Shown in pieces: positions 1 through 8,386 of a stretch of DNA of 64,000 nucleotides. The notes under the pieces were generated by a model. The model was not told where the DNA came from, searched no databases, and saw only the letters and a program-made list of their open reading frames with translations. Origin of the DNA: Peptoniphilus phoceensis (GTDB lineage: Bacteria; Bacillota; Clostridia; Tissierellales; Peptoniphilaceae); assembly GCF_001517665.2 (NCBI RefSeq), contig NZ_LN999807.1:85788-149787 (forward strand), given 5' to 3'. Both the position numbers and the translations under genes were made by a program. Positions within the stretch are counted from its first letter, which is position 1. The number at the start of each line of letters is the position of its first letter.

Positions 1-680
1 TTTTTAATTCTGTCATATTCCTTTTGGTCAATTGGGACATATCTAATATAGTCACCAGCTTGTATAAATACAGGTGGTTCCTTAGTATCATCAAAAAGTT
101 TAAGTGGAGTTCTTCCTATTAGTTGCCATCCTCCAGGAGATTCTAGTGGATACATACCAGTTTGAGAGCCGGCTATACCTACAGAACCTGGATCAATTTT
201 AAGTCTAGGACTTTTTAATCTTGGAGTTGCAATTCTTTCGTCAAGTCCACCAAGATAAGTAAATCCTGGAATAAAGCCCATCATGTAAACTAAATAATCT
301 GTTCCAGAGTGAATTTTTATAACTTCTTCTTCTGATAATTTTGCATTTTTAGCAACAAAATCAATATCTGGACCATATTCTCCACCATAAAGTGTAGGGA
401 TTTCAATTAGTCTAACTTCATCACTTTGTTTATTTGAATCAGCCTTGCTAAGTCCCTTTAGGATATCCATCATTTCACCATAGGAAATTTTTACAGGGTC
501 ATAGTTAATTAAGATAGACCTATAAGTTGGTAAAATGTCTAGGATTCCGTCAATTTTTTTGTTTTTTAAATTTTCTACAACTGCTGCAATTCTGGCGTTA
601 ATTTCTTTTTCAATTGTGTCGCCAAATTCCATAACTATGGCAGAATCACCAGCAGTTAGAAATTTTATTTTATCATACAT
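1..680 (-). CDS. pxpB: 5-oxoprolinase subunit B (KipI family), partial
   Basis: Subunit of the ATP-dependent PxpABC 5-oxoprolinase, which opens pyroglutamate to glutamate in the cytoplasm. The reading frame starts with ATG at 680 behind an AGGAGC-type ribosome site and stays open to the left window edge, so the C-terminus is missing. The translation begins MYDKIKFLTAGDSAIVMEFG, typical of KipI/PxpB, and later carries the family signature around MMGFIPGFTYLGGL and RLKIDPGSVGIAG. It is the third gene of a minus-strand operon after pxpA and an NRAMP-like transporter; pxpC would be expected just outside the window. The B. subtilis ycsF-ycsG-ycsI-kipI-kipA cluster has a similar content. Confidence 0.93.
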   Translation of the reverse strand, partial: MYDKIKFLTAGDSAIVMEFGDTIEKEINARIAAVVENLKNKKIDGILDILPTYRSILINYDPVKISYGEMMDILKGLSKADSNKQSDEVRLIEIPTLYGGEYGPDIDFVAKNAKLSEEEVIKIHSGTDYLVYMMGFIPGFTYLGGLDERIATPRLKSPRLKIDPGSVGIAGSQTGMYPLESPGGWQLIGRTPLKLFDDTKEPPVFIQAGDYIRYVPIDQKEYDRIK

Positions 681-707
681 TTTTTGCTCCTAACGTCATC
701 TCTTTAC

Positions 708-1913
708 TTAACCAAATAGTTTTCCAACGTTTGCTATTACAGTTTGAATTCCCATGAAAGCAGTTACTGCTACTACGATCCATCCTAGAATATATAGTAC
801 ATTTGAGTGTACATAATCGCCAACGATTTTCTTGTTCTTAGAAGCAAGTAGAATTACTGCAAGTGTAATTGGAAGGATAAATCCGTTAAGTGTTCCAACT
901 ACTACTAGTAGTGTTTGAGGTTGTCCAATAAAGATAAACATAATTGTAGATAGTACGATAAAGGCAATTGTAACCATGTTTTCGTGGTCAGCTACAAATT
1001 TAAATAAAGTCTTTAGGAAAGATACTGATGTATAAGCTGCACCTACTACAGAAGTGAAGGCTGCTGCTGCAAATACAAAACCAAATATCTTATAACCAAC
1101 AACACCTGAAGCAGCTAAGAAAGAAGATGCTGCAATATTATCAGGATCAATTTGAGCGTTTGTCATCTTAGTAACACCAAGAATAGCAAGGAATAATAAA
1201 ACTCTTACTATAAAAGCAACACCAATACCTAGTGATGCTGATTTATTTACTTCTGAAAGATTTTCTTCTCCAGTGATTCCAGCATCAATAAGTCTGTGTC
1301 CACCTGAGAATATAATATAACCACCAACAGTTCCACCAATTAGTGTAAGAGTTGGAGAAACAATGCTATTAAATCCACCAACAGGGTTAACTGAAGCTTT
1401 AAGAGCTTCTCCAACAGGAGGTTGTGTTTTAATTGCTACAAAGGCAATTAAAATAATCATAAGTGCTCCAAGCACTTGAGTTACTCTATCCATAATTGAA
1501 GATGCAGATTTTGATGAGAATAAAATAATACCGATAACACCACCAATTGCTGCTCCAATTTTTACGTCAATGCCAAAGATAACATTAAGTCCAAGTCCAG
1601 CTCCACCAACGTTACCTATGTTAAATGCCAAGCCACCTAGGGCTACAAGAAAGGCAATTACATAACCAAGTCCTGGCAATACATTGTTGGCAATGTCTTG
1701 ACCTCTCATCTTAGAAACTGCTATAACTCTCCAAACATTAAGTTGTGCTATATAAGAGAATATAATTGAAATTAAAATTACTGCTGCAAAGTCTGCTCCA
1801 ATATTTGTAGTAAATGTAGCAGTTTGAGTCATAAATCCTGGTCCTACGGCAGAAGTTGCCATCAGGAATGCCGCACCTAAAAGAACGGACATATTAGTTT
1901 TATTTTTACTCAT
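708..1913 (-). CDS. NRAMP-family transporter of the 5-oxoprolinase operon (YcsG-like)
   Basis: A 401-residue polytopic membrane protein with about 11 hydrophobic segments. The N-terminal segment contains GPGFMTQTATFTTNIGADFA, matching NRAMP transmembrane segment 1, although the canonical metal-binding DPGN is changed to GPGF. This resembles the YcsG branch found beside 5-oxoprolinase genes rather than true manganese transporters, so a role in importing 5-oxoproline or a similar substrate is plausible but inferred. Start ATG at 1913 follows AGGAGGACAAA. It lies 15 bp after pxpA and 27 bp before pxpB, so it is very probably co-transcribed with them. Confidence 0.85.
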   Translation of the reverse strand: MSKNKTNMSVLLGAAFLMATSAVGPGFMTQTATFTTNIGADFAAVILISIIFSYIAQLNVWRVIAVSKMRGQDIANNVLPGLGYVIAFLVALGGLAFNIGNVGGAGLGLNVIFGIDVKIGAAIGGVIGIILFSSKSASSIMDRVTQVLGALMIILIAFVAIKTQPPVGEALKASVNPVGGFNSIVSPTLTLIGGTVGGYIIFSGGHRLIDAGITGEENLSEVNKSASLGIGVAFIVRVLLFLAILGVTKMTNAQIDPDNIAASSFLAASGVVGYKIFGFVFAAAAFTSVVGAAYTSVSFLKTLFKFVADHENMVTIAFIVLSTIMFIFIGQPQTLLVVVGTLNGFILPITLAVILLASKNKKIVGDYVHSNVLYILGWIVVAVTAFMGIQTVIANVGKLFG

Positions 1914-1928
1914 TTTGTCCTCCTAATA

Positions 1929-2699
1929 TTATAAGAAACTAATTAAAGGTTTTATTTCAATACCTTCAGCCTTTAAACCTTCGCGAATATTTTTAACAAA
2001 TTCTAGAGCTTCTGGATTATCTCCGTGAACACAAATTGAATCTGCAACTATATCGATTTCCTTACCATTTGCAGTTACAACTTTGTTTTCTTTTATCATT
2101 TTTACCACTCTAGGAATTGCTTCCTTTGGATCTTTTACAAAAGCTCCTGGTAGAGATCTATTTACTAAAGTTCCGTCTTCGTTGTATCCCCTATCAGCGA
2201 AAACTTCTTGAGCAACTCTGAGTCCTCTTCTCTTACCTTCTTTAGCTATGTATGAACCACTTAGAACCATTAAAATTAAGTCCTTGTCGAATTCTTCAAC
2301 TGCATCTAAGATTGCGTTTGCAAGCTCTTCGTCATTACAAGCTGTGTTGTAAAATGCACCGTGAAGTTTCATATGTTGAAGTTTTTTTCCATGAGCTTTG
2401 GCAAAGGCACTAAGAGCTCCAACTTGATAAAGCATATATGCTCTTGCTTCTTCAGGCTTTACTGCCATTTTTCTTCTACCAAATCCCATTAAATCTGGGT
2501 ATCCTGGGTGAGCGCCAATTTCAACACCATTATCAGCAGCTGCCTTGCATGTTGCATCCATGATTAGTGGATCTCCAGCGTGGTAGCCACAAGCGCAGTT
2601 AATACTAGTAACATATTTTACAATCTCTTGGTCCATTCCCATCTTATAGGCACCAAATGATTCACCGATGTCACTGTTTAAATCTACAAAGTATTGCAT
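1929..2699 (-). CDS. pxpA: 5-oxoprolinase subunit A (LamB/YcsF family)
   Basis: 256 residues, the usual family length. The N-terminus [20 protein letters not shown] and the following [12 protein letters not shown] are the YcsF/PxpA signature; [15 protein letters not shown] and [10 protein letters not shown] are further conserved blocks of the polysaccharide-deacetylase-like barrel. With PxpB and PxpC it cleaves 5-oxoproline at the expense of ATP. ATG at 2699 has AAGGAGG directly upstream. It is the first gene of the pxpA-NRAMP-pxpB operon, and its promoter region carries a perfect inverted repeat that may be an operator (see 2746-2786). Confidence 0.95.
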   Translation of the reverse strand: MQYFVDLNSDIGESFGAYKMGMDQEIVKYVTSINCACGYHAGDPLIMDATCKAAADNGVEIGAHPGYPDLMGFGRRKMAVKPEEARAYMLYQVGALSAFAKAHGKKLQHMKLHGAFYNTACNDEELANAILDAVEEFDKDLILMVLSGSYIAKEGKRRGLRVAQEVFADRGYNEDGTLVNRSLPGAFVKDPKEAIPRVVKMIKENKVVTANGKEIDIVADSICVHGDNPEALEFVKNIREGLKAEGIEIKPLISFL

Positions 2700-2745
2700 C
2701 TATTTCCTCCTTTTTCTAAATAAACTATTGCAATAACGTATTTAA

Positions 2746-2786
2746 ATTATAATCTAAAAAAGACAATTATGCAAACATTGTCTTTT
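2746..2786 (-). promoter_or_regulatory. pxpA promoter overlapped by a perfect 10-bp inverted repeat (operator candidate)
   Basis: On the minus strand TTTGCA (2770-2775), an 18-bp spacer and TATAAT (2746-2751) form a promoter for pxpA. The arms AAAAGACAAT (2758-2767) and ATTGTCTTTT (2777-2786) are perfectly complementary, 9 bp apart, and flank the -35 element. The upstream thi operon already has its own terminator, so an operator is more likely than a second terminator. The binding protein is unknown. Confidence 0.6.
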
Positions 2787-2820
2787 CTAAAAGTTAAGTA
2801 CTTTTTTGTAAAAATCCCAT

Positions 2821-2847
2821 AAAAAAAGAGGCTTAAAGCCTCTTTTA
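2821..2847 (-). terminator. Terminator of the thi ABC operon
   Basis: An AAGAGGCTT/AAGCCTCTT hairpin immediately at the stop codon of the ATPase gene, followed on the minus strand by a run of seven T. Confidence 0.85.
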
Positions 2848-3597
2848 CACGATTTCATCTAGTATCTTGATAATGTGTTTTTTATACTCAATAAATTTTT
2901 TATCTTCAAAAAAATTCTCATCAAAATTTTCTTGTACTTCAATTTCATCAACTATGCTTCCTGGATTTTTGCCCAAAATATAAATTCTATCTGATAGCTT
3001 TATCGCTTCTTCTATATCATGACTTATAAAAATTGTGGAAATTCCAATTTCACTAATAATACTTTTGTACCACTTGTGGATTGACGCCTTAGTTATTGCA
3101 TCTAGGGCAGAAAAAGGTTCATCCAGTAATGCAACTTCTTTTGAAAAAACATAAGTCCTAAGAAGAGCTGCACGCTGAGCCATTCCACCAGAAAGCTGAG
3201 CTGGATATTTTTCTTCATATCCACTAAGACCAAAACCTTTAAAAAGTCCACGAACTTTTTCACGAGCAACTTTTTTCTTTTCTCCACGCAAAATTAGAGG
3301 AAGTGAAACATTATCTATTATTGTCATATAAGGAAGAAGAAGATCCTTTTGAAGCATATAAGAAACTTTTCCTGCTTTAGCAGTTATGTCCTCTCCCTTT
3401 AAATAAACTTTGCCAGAGTCAGCTTTTAATAGACCAGCAATTATATTAAATAAAGTTGTCTTTCCACTTCCAGAAACTCCAACAAGAGAAACTAACTCTC
3501 CCTTATTTAATCTTATATTGATATCTTTTAAAACAAGTTTATCTCCAAAAGACTTGTTGACATTTTCGACTCTTAAAATTTCTGATTTGCCACTCAT
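2845..3597 (-). CDS. thiZ: ABC transporter ATP-binding protein, thiamine/HMP type
   Basis: 250-residue nucleotide-binding subunit of the SsuB/TauB/ThiZ group. Walker A is GVSGSGKTT (about residues 40-48), the ABC signature is LSGGMAQR (about 135-142), Walker B is VALLDEPFSALD (about 155-166) and the switch His is in FISHD. The ATG at 3597 overlaps the TGA of the substrate-binding gene (ATGA), and it is the last gene of the TPP-riboswitch operon, ending at a terminator. It should energise uptake of thiamine or a pyrimidine precursor. The substrate rests on operon context, since the ATPase itself does not show it. Confidence 0.85.
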   Translation of the reverse strand: MSGKSEILRVENVNKSFGDKLVLKDINIRLNKGELVSLVGVSGSGKTTLFNIIAGLLKADSGKVYLKGEDITAKAGKVSYMLQKDLLLPYMTIIDNVSLPLILRGEKKKVAREKVRGLFKGFGLSGYEEKYPAQLSGGMAQRAALLRTYVFSKEVALLDEPFSALDAITKASIHKWYKSIISEIGISTIFISHDIEEAIKLSDRIYILGKNPGSIVDEIEVQENFDENFFEDKKFIEYKKHIIKILDEIV

Positions 3598-4616
3598 TTT
3601 AATTTTTCAGGATTTACAAAATCATTAGTGAAACCAAAGTCCTTTGGAATTTCTCTATCAATTAATTTATTTTTCCACAACCAAGCGTAGAAATTATTCC
3701 ATCTTTCTGCATCAATTTCGCCAAAGTAATTTGCATCATCTTGGTATTTGTCAGCAATATATTCCATAGCCTTGATTGTGTAATCTTTATCAAGTTCTGG
3801 ATTTAACTTTACAAGAATTTCTGCTGCTTCTTTAGGATTTTCTGCTGCATATTCATAGCCTTTAGAGAAAGCACGCATAAATCTTTTTGCTACATCTTCT
3901 TTATTTTTTAAGAAATCATTATTGGCAATTAGAATTGGTGTGTAATAATCAAAAATTGGGTTTATATCTTTAAAAGCAAAATAATTAATTGGAACATTTT
4001 CCATTTCAGCTCTTACGCCATCTACTGGGTAGAAAATCCAAACTGTGTCAATATCCTTTCCTTGGATTGCTGCAATATTATTGGTTACATCGCCAGGAAC
4101 TAAGTTTACCTTGGAGAAATCTCCACCATCATCTTCTACAACTTGTTTTAAAATTGCCTGTTCAATGGGAAGTCCCCAAGTTGAGTGATTGTGATTTTCC
4201 ATATCTTTAGCTTTTTCAATATTTTTGTCTTTTGCAGAGAAAATGCCTGAAGTGTTGTGATTTATTATTGCAGCAACAGCTGTAACTGGAAGTGGCTTTT
4301 CACTTGCAAAAGCTGGAGCAATTGTATCTTGAAAAGATACTCCAAAATCAGCCTTTCCTGATGCAACAAGAGCTTCAGCACCATTTGCTGGCGGTTGATT
4401 TACTTCAACTTCTATTCCTTCATCTGCAAAAAATCCCTTGTCCATGGCAACATAAAGTCCTGCGTGATTTACATTTGGATCCCAATCAAGTAAGAAGCTA
4501 ACTTTTTCTGTTGGGACGTCTTTCTTTTCTTCAGCTTTTTTATTTTCAGCCTTGCCACAAGCTGTTAGCATAAGACCTGCTAAAATTAAAACTAATAATT
4601 TTTTTAAATTTTTCAT
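3594..4616 (-). CDS. thiY: ABC substrate-binding lipoprotein, NMT1/THI5-like
   Basis: 340-residue lipoprotein. The signal peptide ends in a lipobox, MLTAC, so the mature N-terminus should be a lipidated Cys. The body is NMT1/THI5-like: VSFLLDWDPNVNHAGLYVA near the start, then a GSGKADFGVSF-like block. These proteins bind thiamine pyrimidine precursors such as HMP or formylaminopyrimidine. I chose ATG at 4616 because GGAGG lies directly before it and the permease TGA overlaps it; an earlier in-frame start within the permease gene lacks a ribosome site. TPP riboswitch control supports a role in thiamine supply. Confidence 0.86.
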   Translation of the reverse strand: MKNLKKLLVLILAGLMLTACGKAENKKAEEKKDVPTEKVSFLLDWDPNVNHAGLYVAMDKGFFADEGIEVEVNQPPANGAEALVASGKADFGVSFQDTIAPAFASEKPLPVTAVAAIINHNTSGIFSAKDKNIEKAKDMENHNHSTWGLPIEQAILKQVVEDDGGDFSKVNLVPGDVTNNIAAIQGKDIDTVWIFYPVDGVRAEMENVPINYFAFKDINPIFDYYTPILIANNDFLKNKEDVAKRFMRAFSKGYEYAAENPKEAAEILVKLNPELDKDYTIKAMEYIADKYQDDANYFGEIDAERWNNFYAWLWKNKLIDREIPKDFGFTNDFVNPEKLK

Positions 4617-5377
4617 TTTTCCTCCATCCACGGCATCATCTTTTTTTGTAAAAATCCAACTAATTTCATCAATAAAAGAGAAATTGCCGAAATTAAAAAT
4701 ATAACTGCAAACATTTTGTCAAAGGAATAGTTTTTTTGGACTCTTATCATATAGACCCCTAGTCCCTTGTAACCTCCAAGCCATTCAGCTATTACTGCTC
4801 CTACAACAGAATAAGAAACTGCTATTTTAAAAGCAGAGAAAAAATTCCCCAGACTTTCTGGCAGTTTGATGTATTTATAAATTTCATACTTATTTGCACC
4901 CATTGCCTTTAATAATTTTATTTTGTCCCTATCCACCTCTTTAAATGCCTCAAGAAGAGAAACAGCAACTGGAAAAAATGTGACAATTACAATAAGTGTA
5001 ATCTTTGGTGCTATGCCATAGCCCATCCAGAGAACAAGTAGTGGCGCAATTGCAACTGTTGGAACTGTTTGTGTCAGAACTAAAATTGGATAAATAGCAG
5101 AATAAATAGTATCTGATAAATCCATTAAGAGTGCTGCAATAAAACCAAGGCTAACTCCAACAAATAAACCTAAAAAAGCTTCTGTAAGTGTAGTGCCTAA
5201 GTGAGATAAAATTGTTGGAAAATCTGTAACAAAAGCTTTAATTACATCAAGGGGTTCTGGCAATAAATAAGGCCCCACAATCCCCCTAGTAGTTACAAAA
5301 TGCCAAATAACTAAAATGACTATTATCAAAGAAGCTGCTGAGATATTATCCTTGATACTTGCCTGTTTTTTCTTCAA
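4613..5377 (-). CDS. thiX: ABC transporter permease, thiamine/HMP type
   Basis: 254-residue membrane subunit with about six hydrophobic helices and the cytoplasmic EAA loop near EAFKEVDRDKIKLLKAMGAN, which docks to the ATPase. It belongs to the SsuC/TauC/ThiX permease group. It overlaps the upstream thiamine-binding gene by about 32 bp and the downstream lipoprotein by 4 bp, so translation is coupled. Substrate assignment follows from the TPP riboswitch and the THI5-like binding protein. Confidence 0.85.
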   Translation of the reverse strand: MKKKQASIKDNISAASLIIVILVIWHFVTTRGIVGPYLLPEPLDVIKAFVTDFPTILSHLGTTLTEAFLGLFVGVSLGFIAALLMDLSDTIYSAIYPILVLTQTVPTVAIAPLLVLWMGYGIAPKITLIVIVTFFPVAVSLLEAFKEVDRDKIKLLKAMGANKYEIYKYIKLPESLGNFFSAFKIAVSYSVVGAVIAEWLGGYKGLGVYMIRVQKNYSFDKMFAVIFLISAISLLLMKLVGFLQKKMMPWMEEK

Positions 5378-5645
5378 TTGTCAAAATCCCTTTCTCAGAA
5401 TAAAAAGTCTTAGAATAACAAGCTACTTGTTCTGAAATTTCTCCTGATAATTTTACACAGTTTTTTAAAATTTCAAAGGCCTTGTCAAAGTCATCGAGTT
5501 CTATAACTGTTTCAAAGGGAGTAACCACATAAGTTACATTTTCACTTTGGATATATTCTATAACCTTATCTACTACTTCAACAATAGATTCTGATGTTCC
5601 TTCTTTTGTAGTAGGTAAAATTTGTATTGCTATTGAAATTTTCAT
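5346..5645 (-). CDS. Thiamine-binding protein, MTH1187/UPF0045 family
   Basis: 99-residue cytoplasmic protein of the DUF77/MTH1187 thiamine-binding family: a ferredoxin-like fold beginning MKISIAIQILPTTKEG and containing VTYVVTPFETVIELDD. It is the first gene behind the TPP riboswitch. ATG at 5645 has AAGGAGG seven bases upstream; an upstream in-frame start would lie in the riboswitch terminator and is rejected. It may sequester thiamine or regulate the transporter; the exact role is not known. A second family member is at 59964-60275 without a riboswitch. Confidence 0.85.
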   Translation of the reverse strand: MKISIAIQILPTTKEGTSESIVEVVDKVIEYIQSENVTYVVTPFETVIELDDFDKAFEILKNCVKLSGEISEQVACYSKTFYSEKGILTIEEKTGKYQG

Positions 5646-5672
5646 ATTAACCTCCTTGTTAAAAAATACAAT

Positions 5673-5697
5673 AAAAAAAGCCTCCACAAATAGAGGC
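5673..5697 (-). terminator. Riboswitch expression-platform terminator
   Basis: GCCTC/GAGGC hairpin followed on the minus strand by seven T, directly between the TPP aptamer and the first ribosome site. This indicates control by transcription termination. Confidence 0.85.
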
Positions 5698-5780
5698 AGC
5701 TTTCCCTAGACAGCATTACCTGTCCCGGTTCAAAGGGTTTAAGGATAAACCTAATCTCAGCATGCGCTCCCCTGACAAGT
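5698..5780 (-). ncRNA. TPP (THI element) riboswitch
   Basis: The minus strand shows the conserved aptamer blocks in order: GGGGAGC, CTGAGA, then ACCCTTTGAACC, GACAGGTAATGCTG and CTAGGGAAAGC. A terminator follows, then the ribosome site of the thiamine-binding gene. Binding of thiamine pyrophosphate should stop transcription of the thi transporter operon. Confidence 0.96.
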
Positions 5781-5782
5781 TA

Positions 5783-5811
5783 ATTATAGACATATAAGTT
5801 ATTTATTACAA
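5783..5811 (-). promoter_or_regulatory. Promoter of the thi operon
   Basis: TTGTAA, 17-bp spacer, TATAAT on the minus strand, placed immediately upstream of the TPP aptamer. Confidence 0.75.
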
Positions 5812-5828
5812 GGTAATTGAAATTTCAT

Positions 5829-5852
5829 AAAAAAAGTAGGCAAAATGCCTAC
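5829..5852 (-). terminator. Terminator of the nitroreductase gene
   Basis: GTAGGC/GCCTAC hairpin followed by seven T on the minus strand, about 14 bp after the nitroreductase stop. Confidence 0.85.
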
Positions 5853-5865
5853 CTAAAATTATAAT

Positions 5866-6441
5866 TTATTCAAAAACCTTTAAAATTTCTTCAATTGGCT
5901 TCTTTTCTTTTGCTTCTGGTTCTTCTTCAATTTTGCCAAAGGGCATTTCTGCAATAAGTTCCCAAGAAGCAGGAAGATTATAATCTTCTTTTACCCAAGA
6001 ATCTATAACTGGATTGTAGTGTTGATTGCTTGCTCCAATATTTTCATCACGAAGGGCTTGCCATAGATTTAATTCAAGCATAGCAGCTGAATGATGACCC
6101 CAAGTTTCAAAATATTCTTTATAGGATGGAATATCTTTTTCTTGTTTTTTTATTTCATCAGTATCAATGAAAAATAGGGCAGTTCCCTTGGCGTGATAAA
6201 AACCGTGAAACTTTTCTTCTTTAATTTTGTTGTCAAAAGTTTCATTTACCTTATTCCAAAATTCCTTAGATTTTTCATCGAATAATAAAACAATTCTTGT
6301 CGTTTGAGAATTCATGTGGGAAGGAGTTACATTCATTACATCTTCCACAAGATATTTTATTTCTTCGTTGGAAAGGTCTACATCTTCTGACAAGTTGTAA
6401 TAAGACCTTCTCTTTTTAATCATTTCTATATAGTTTTTCAT
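5866..6441 (-). CDS. Nitroreductase-family flavoprotein
   Basis: 191 residues, FMN-dependent nitroreductase fold of the short HBN1/YdgN-like type. The N-terminus MIKKRRSYYNLSED corresponds to the FMN-phosphate-binding RRS motif, and a later block around GHHSAAMLELNLWQALRDENIG matches the dimer-core helix that precedes the second FMN contact. Monocistronic: its own terminator follows and AGAGGTG precedes ATG at 6441. Likely an NAD(P)H-dependent reductase of quinones or nitro compounds; the physiological substrate is unknown. Confidence 0.85.
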   Translation of the reverse strand: MKNYIEMIKKRRSYYNLSEDVDLSNEEIKYLVEDVMNVTPSHMNSQTTRIVLLFDEKSKEFWNKVNETFDNKIKEEKFHGFYHAKGTALFFIDTDEIKKQEKDIPSYKEYFETWGHHSAAMLELNLWQALRDENIGASNQHYNPVIDSWVKEDYNLPASWELIAEMPFGKIEEEPEAKEKKPIEEILKVFE

Positions 6442-6493
6442 AATTCACCTCTTGCTAAATTAATAACTTAATAAGATGATACCCTAAACTATA

Positions 6494-8239
6494 TTATTCT
6501 AACCTGCCACCCTTGGTGTATAGATTGTAATAATAGCCTTTTTTATCCATCAGATCTTTATGAGAACCTCTTTCCACTATGCCATCTTTTGTCATCACAA
6601 GGATTAAATCTGCATTTTGAACAGTAGTAAGTCTATGGGCAATAGTAAGTGTTGTCCTTCCCTTTGATAATTTTTCTATAGAATCTTGAACAACAACTTC
6701 ACTTTTATTGTCAAGAGCTGAAGTTGCTTCATCCAAAATTAAGATTGGAGGATTTTTTAAGAAAACTCTAGCTATAGAAATTCTTTGTTTTTGTCCTCCA
6801 GAAAGTTTAACTCCCCTTTCACCAACATAGGTGTCAAATCCATCTGGCAAGTTTTTTATAAATTCATAAGCACCAGCAAGTTTTGCAGCTTTTACAACTT
6901 CTCTATCACTAGCGCCTTCTTTTCCATAGGCAATATTATCTCTAACAGATCCAGAAAATAAATAAACATCTTGTTGGACTATTCCAATATTTTCTCTAAG
7001 AGATTTTATTTTTACATCACGAACATCAAATCCATCTACTTTTACTGATCCCTTATCCACATCATAAAATCTAGGTATCAAGTTGCAAATAGTTGTCTTA
7101 CCTGCACCACTAGGTCCAACTATGGCAAGTTTTTGACCTGGAGAAATTCTAACTGAAAAATCATTTAGGACTTTTTCTTCTCCCTTTCCATAAGAAAAGT
7201 CTACATGATCAAAGGAAATTTCACCTCTTAAACTTTTTATTTCAAGAGCGTCACTATTATCTTTTATGTCAGATTCTATTGCCATAATTTCTGTAAATCT
7301 TTCTATACCTGTCATTCCCTTTTGGAATTGTTCAGTAAACTCAATAATTCTTCTAACAGTGGCAATAAGAGATTGGACATACATTACATAGACAATCAAA
7401 TCTTCTGGACCAATTTCTCCCTTCATTAAGAAATATCCACCAGAAATTATTAAAATGAGATACATTAGCCCGTCAAAAATCCTGTTTACCGTGTTAAATC
7501 CAGCCATAGACTTGTAATATCTCTTTTTAATGCCCAAAAATTTGTTGTTTTCTTTATTGAATTTTTCATTTTCCAAATCTTCTTTAGCAAAAGATTTTAC
7601 AACTCTTATACCTAGAAGAGAGTCTTCTATACTAAAGTTTAAATTTCCTACGTGAACTCTTTGATCTTTTTGAGCTTTTCTCATTTTATTTCTAAAATGA
7701 CCAGAAAAATATATCATAAGTGGAATCATAATATAAATAAGAAGAGTCATTTTTACATTGAAGTTTAGGAGAATAATAAGTGAAATAATTATCTTAATGG
7801 CTCCAATAAAATATTCTTCTGGACAGTGATGGGCAAATTCTGTTATATCAAATAAATCGTTGGTGATTCTTGACATAATAACTCCAACCTTGGTTTCATT
7901 GTAAAAAGTATCTGATAGACTTTGAAGATGGGAATACAAGTCCTTTCTCATATCAGTTTCTATTTTGGCACCCATAATGTGTCCAATACTTGTCATAAAA
8001 TATTGAGCAATTACTTCCACAATTTTTATTCCTACATATATAAGTGATAATTTTAGGATAAAATCAAAAGTGATGGAAAGAATGTCTTCCATACCCCTAT
8101 TTGTCAAAGCTCTTAATATCAGTGGCAAGATCATTTCACTTGCAGTTGTAAGTCCTGCACACAATAAATCTAAAAAAAGAGTAAATCTATATTTATAAAA
8201 ATAGGGCAAAACTTTTTTTATTAAATTTTTATTTTTCAT
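6494..8239 (-). CDS. ABC exporter, half-transporter (MdlB/MsbA type)
   Basis: 581-residue fusion of a six-helix transmembrane domain (roughly residues 15-310) and an ATPase domain (roughly 335-575). Walker A is GPSGAGKTT, the signature is LSGGQKQR, Walker B is ILILDEATSALD, and the switch His is in TIAHRL. It should act as a homodimer or with a partner to export lipid, peptide or drug. I place the start at ATG 8239, which has AAGGGAGG upstream; an in-frame start 42 bp earlier has no ribosome site. No partner gene is adjacent. Confidence 0.9.
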   Translation of the reverse strand: MKNKNLIKKVLPYFYKYRFTLFLDLLCAGLTTASEMILPLILRALTNRGMEDILSITFDFILKLSLIYVGIKIVEVIAQYFMTSIGHIMGAKIETDMRKDLYSHLQSLSDTFYNETKVGVIMSRITNDLFDITEFAHHCPEEYFIGAIKIIISLIILLNFNVKMTLLIYIMIPLMIYFSGHFRNKMRKAQKDQRVHVGNLNFSIEDSLLGIRVVKSFAKEDLENEKFNKENNKFLGIKKRYYKSMAGFNTVNRIFDGLMYLILIISGGYFLMKGEIGPEDLIVYVMYVQSLIATVRRIIEFTEQFQKGMTGIERFTEIMAIESDIKDNSDALEIKSLRGEISFDHVDFSYGKGEEKVLNDFSVRISPGQKLAIVGPSGAGKTTICNLIPRFYDVDKGSVKVDGFDVRDVKIKSLRENIGIVQQDVYLFSGSVRDNIAYGKEGASDREVVKAAKLAGAYEFIKNLPDGFDTYVGERGVKLSGGQKQRISIARVFLKNPPILILDEATSALDNKSEVVVQDSIEKLSKGRTTLTIAHRLTTVQNADLILVMTKDGIVERGSHKDLMDKKGYYYNLYTKGGRLE

Positions 8240-8328
8240 ATTTCCTCCCTTTAATCTTATTTTTTCTATTGCACTATACATAATAACACAAAAACTAAAT
8301 TCTTTGGAATACTAGAAATCAAGCTTAC

Positions 8329-8357
8329 TTGACATAAAATTTCAAACAAATTATAAT
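8329..8357 (+). promoter_or_regulatory. Promoter of murJ
   Basis: Consensus TTGACA (8329-8334), 17-bp spacer and TATAAT (8352-8357), about 30 bp before the murJ start. Confidence 0.88.
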
Positions 8358-8386
8358 TTGATAAGACTTATAAAGGAGATTTTAAA

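Noticed and set aside
2757-2786. Terminator in the pxpA upstream region
   Set aside because: No gene needs it: the thi operon already has a terminator at 2821-2847. The inverted repeat overlaps a promoter instead.
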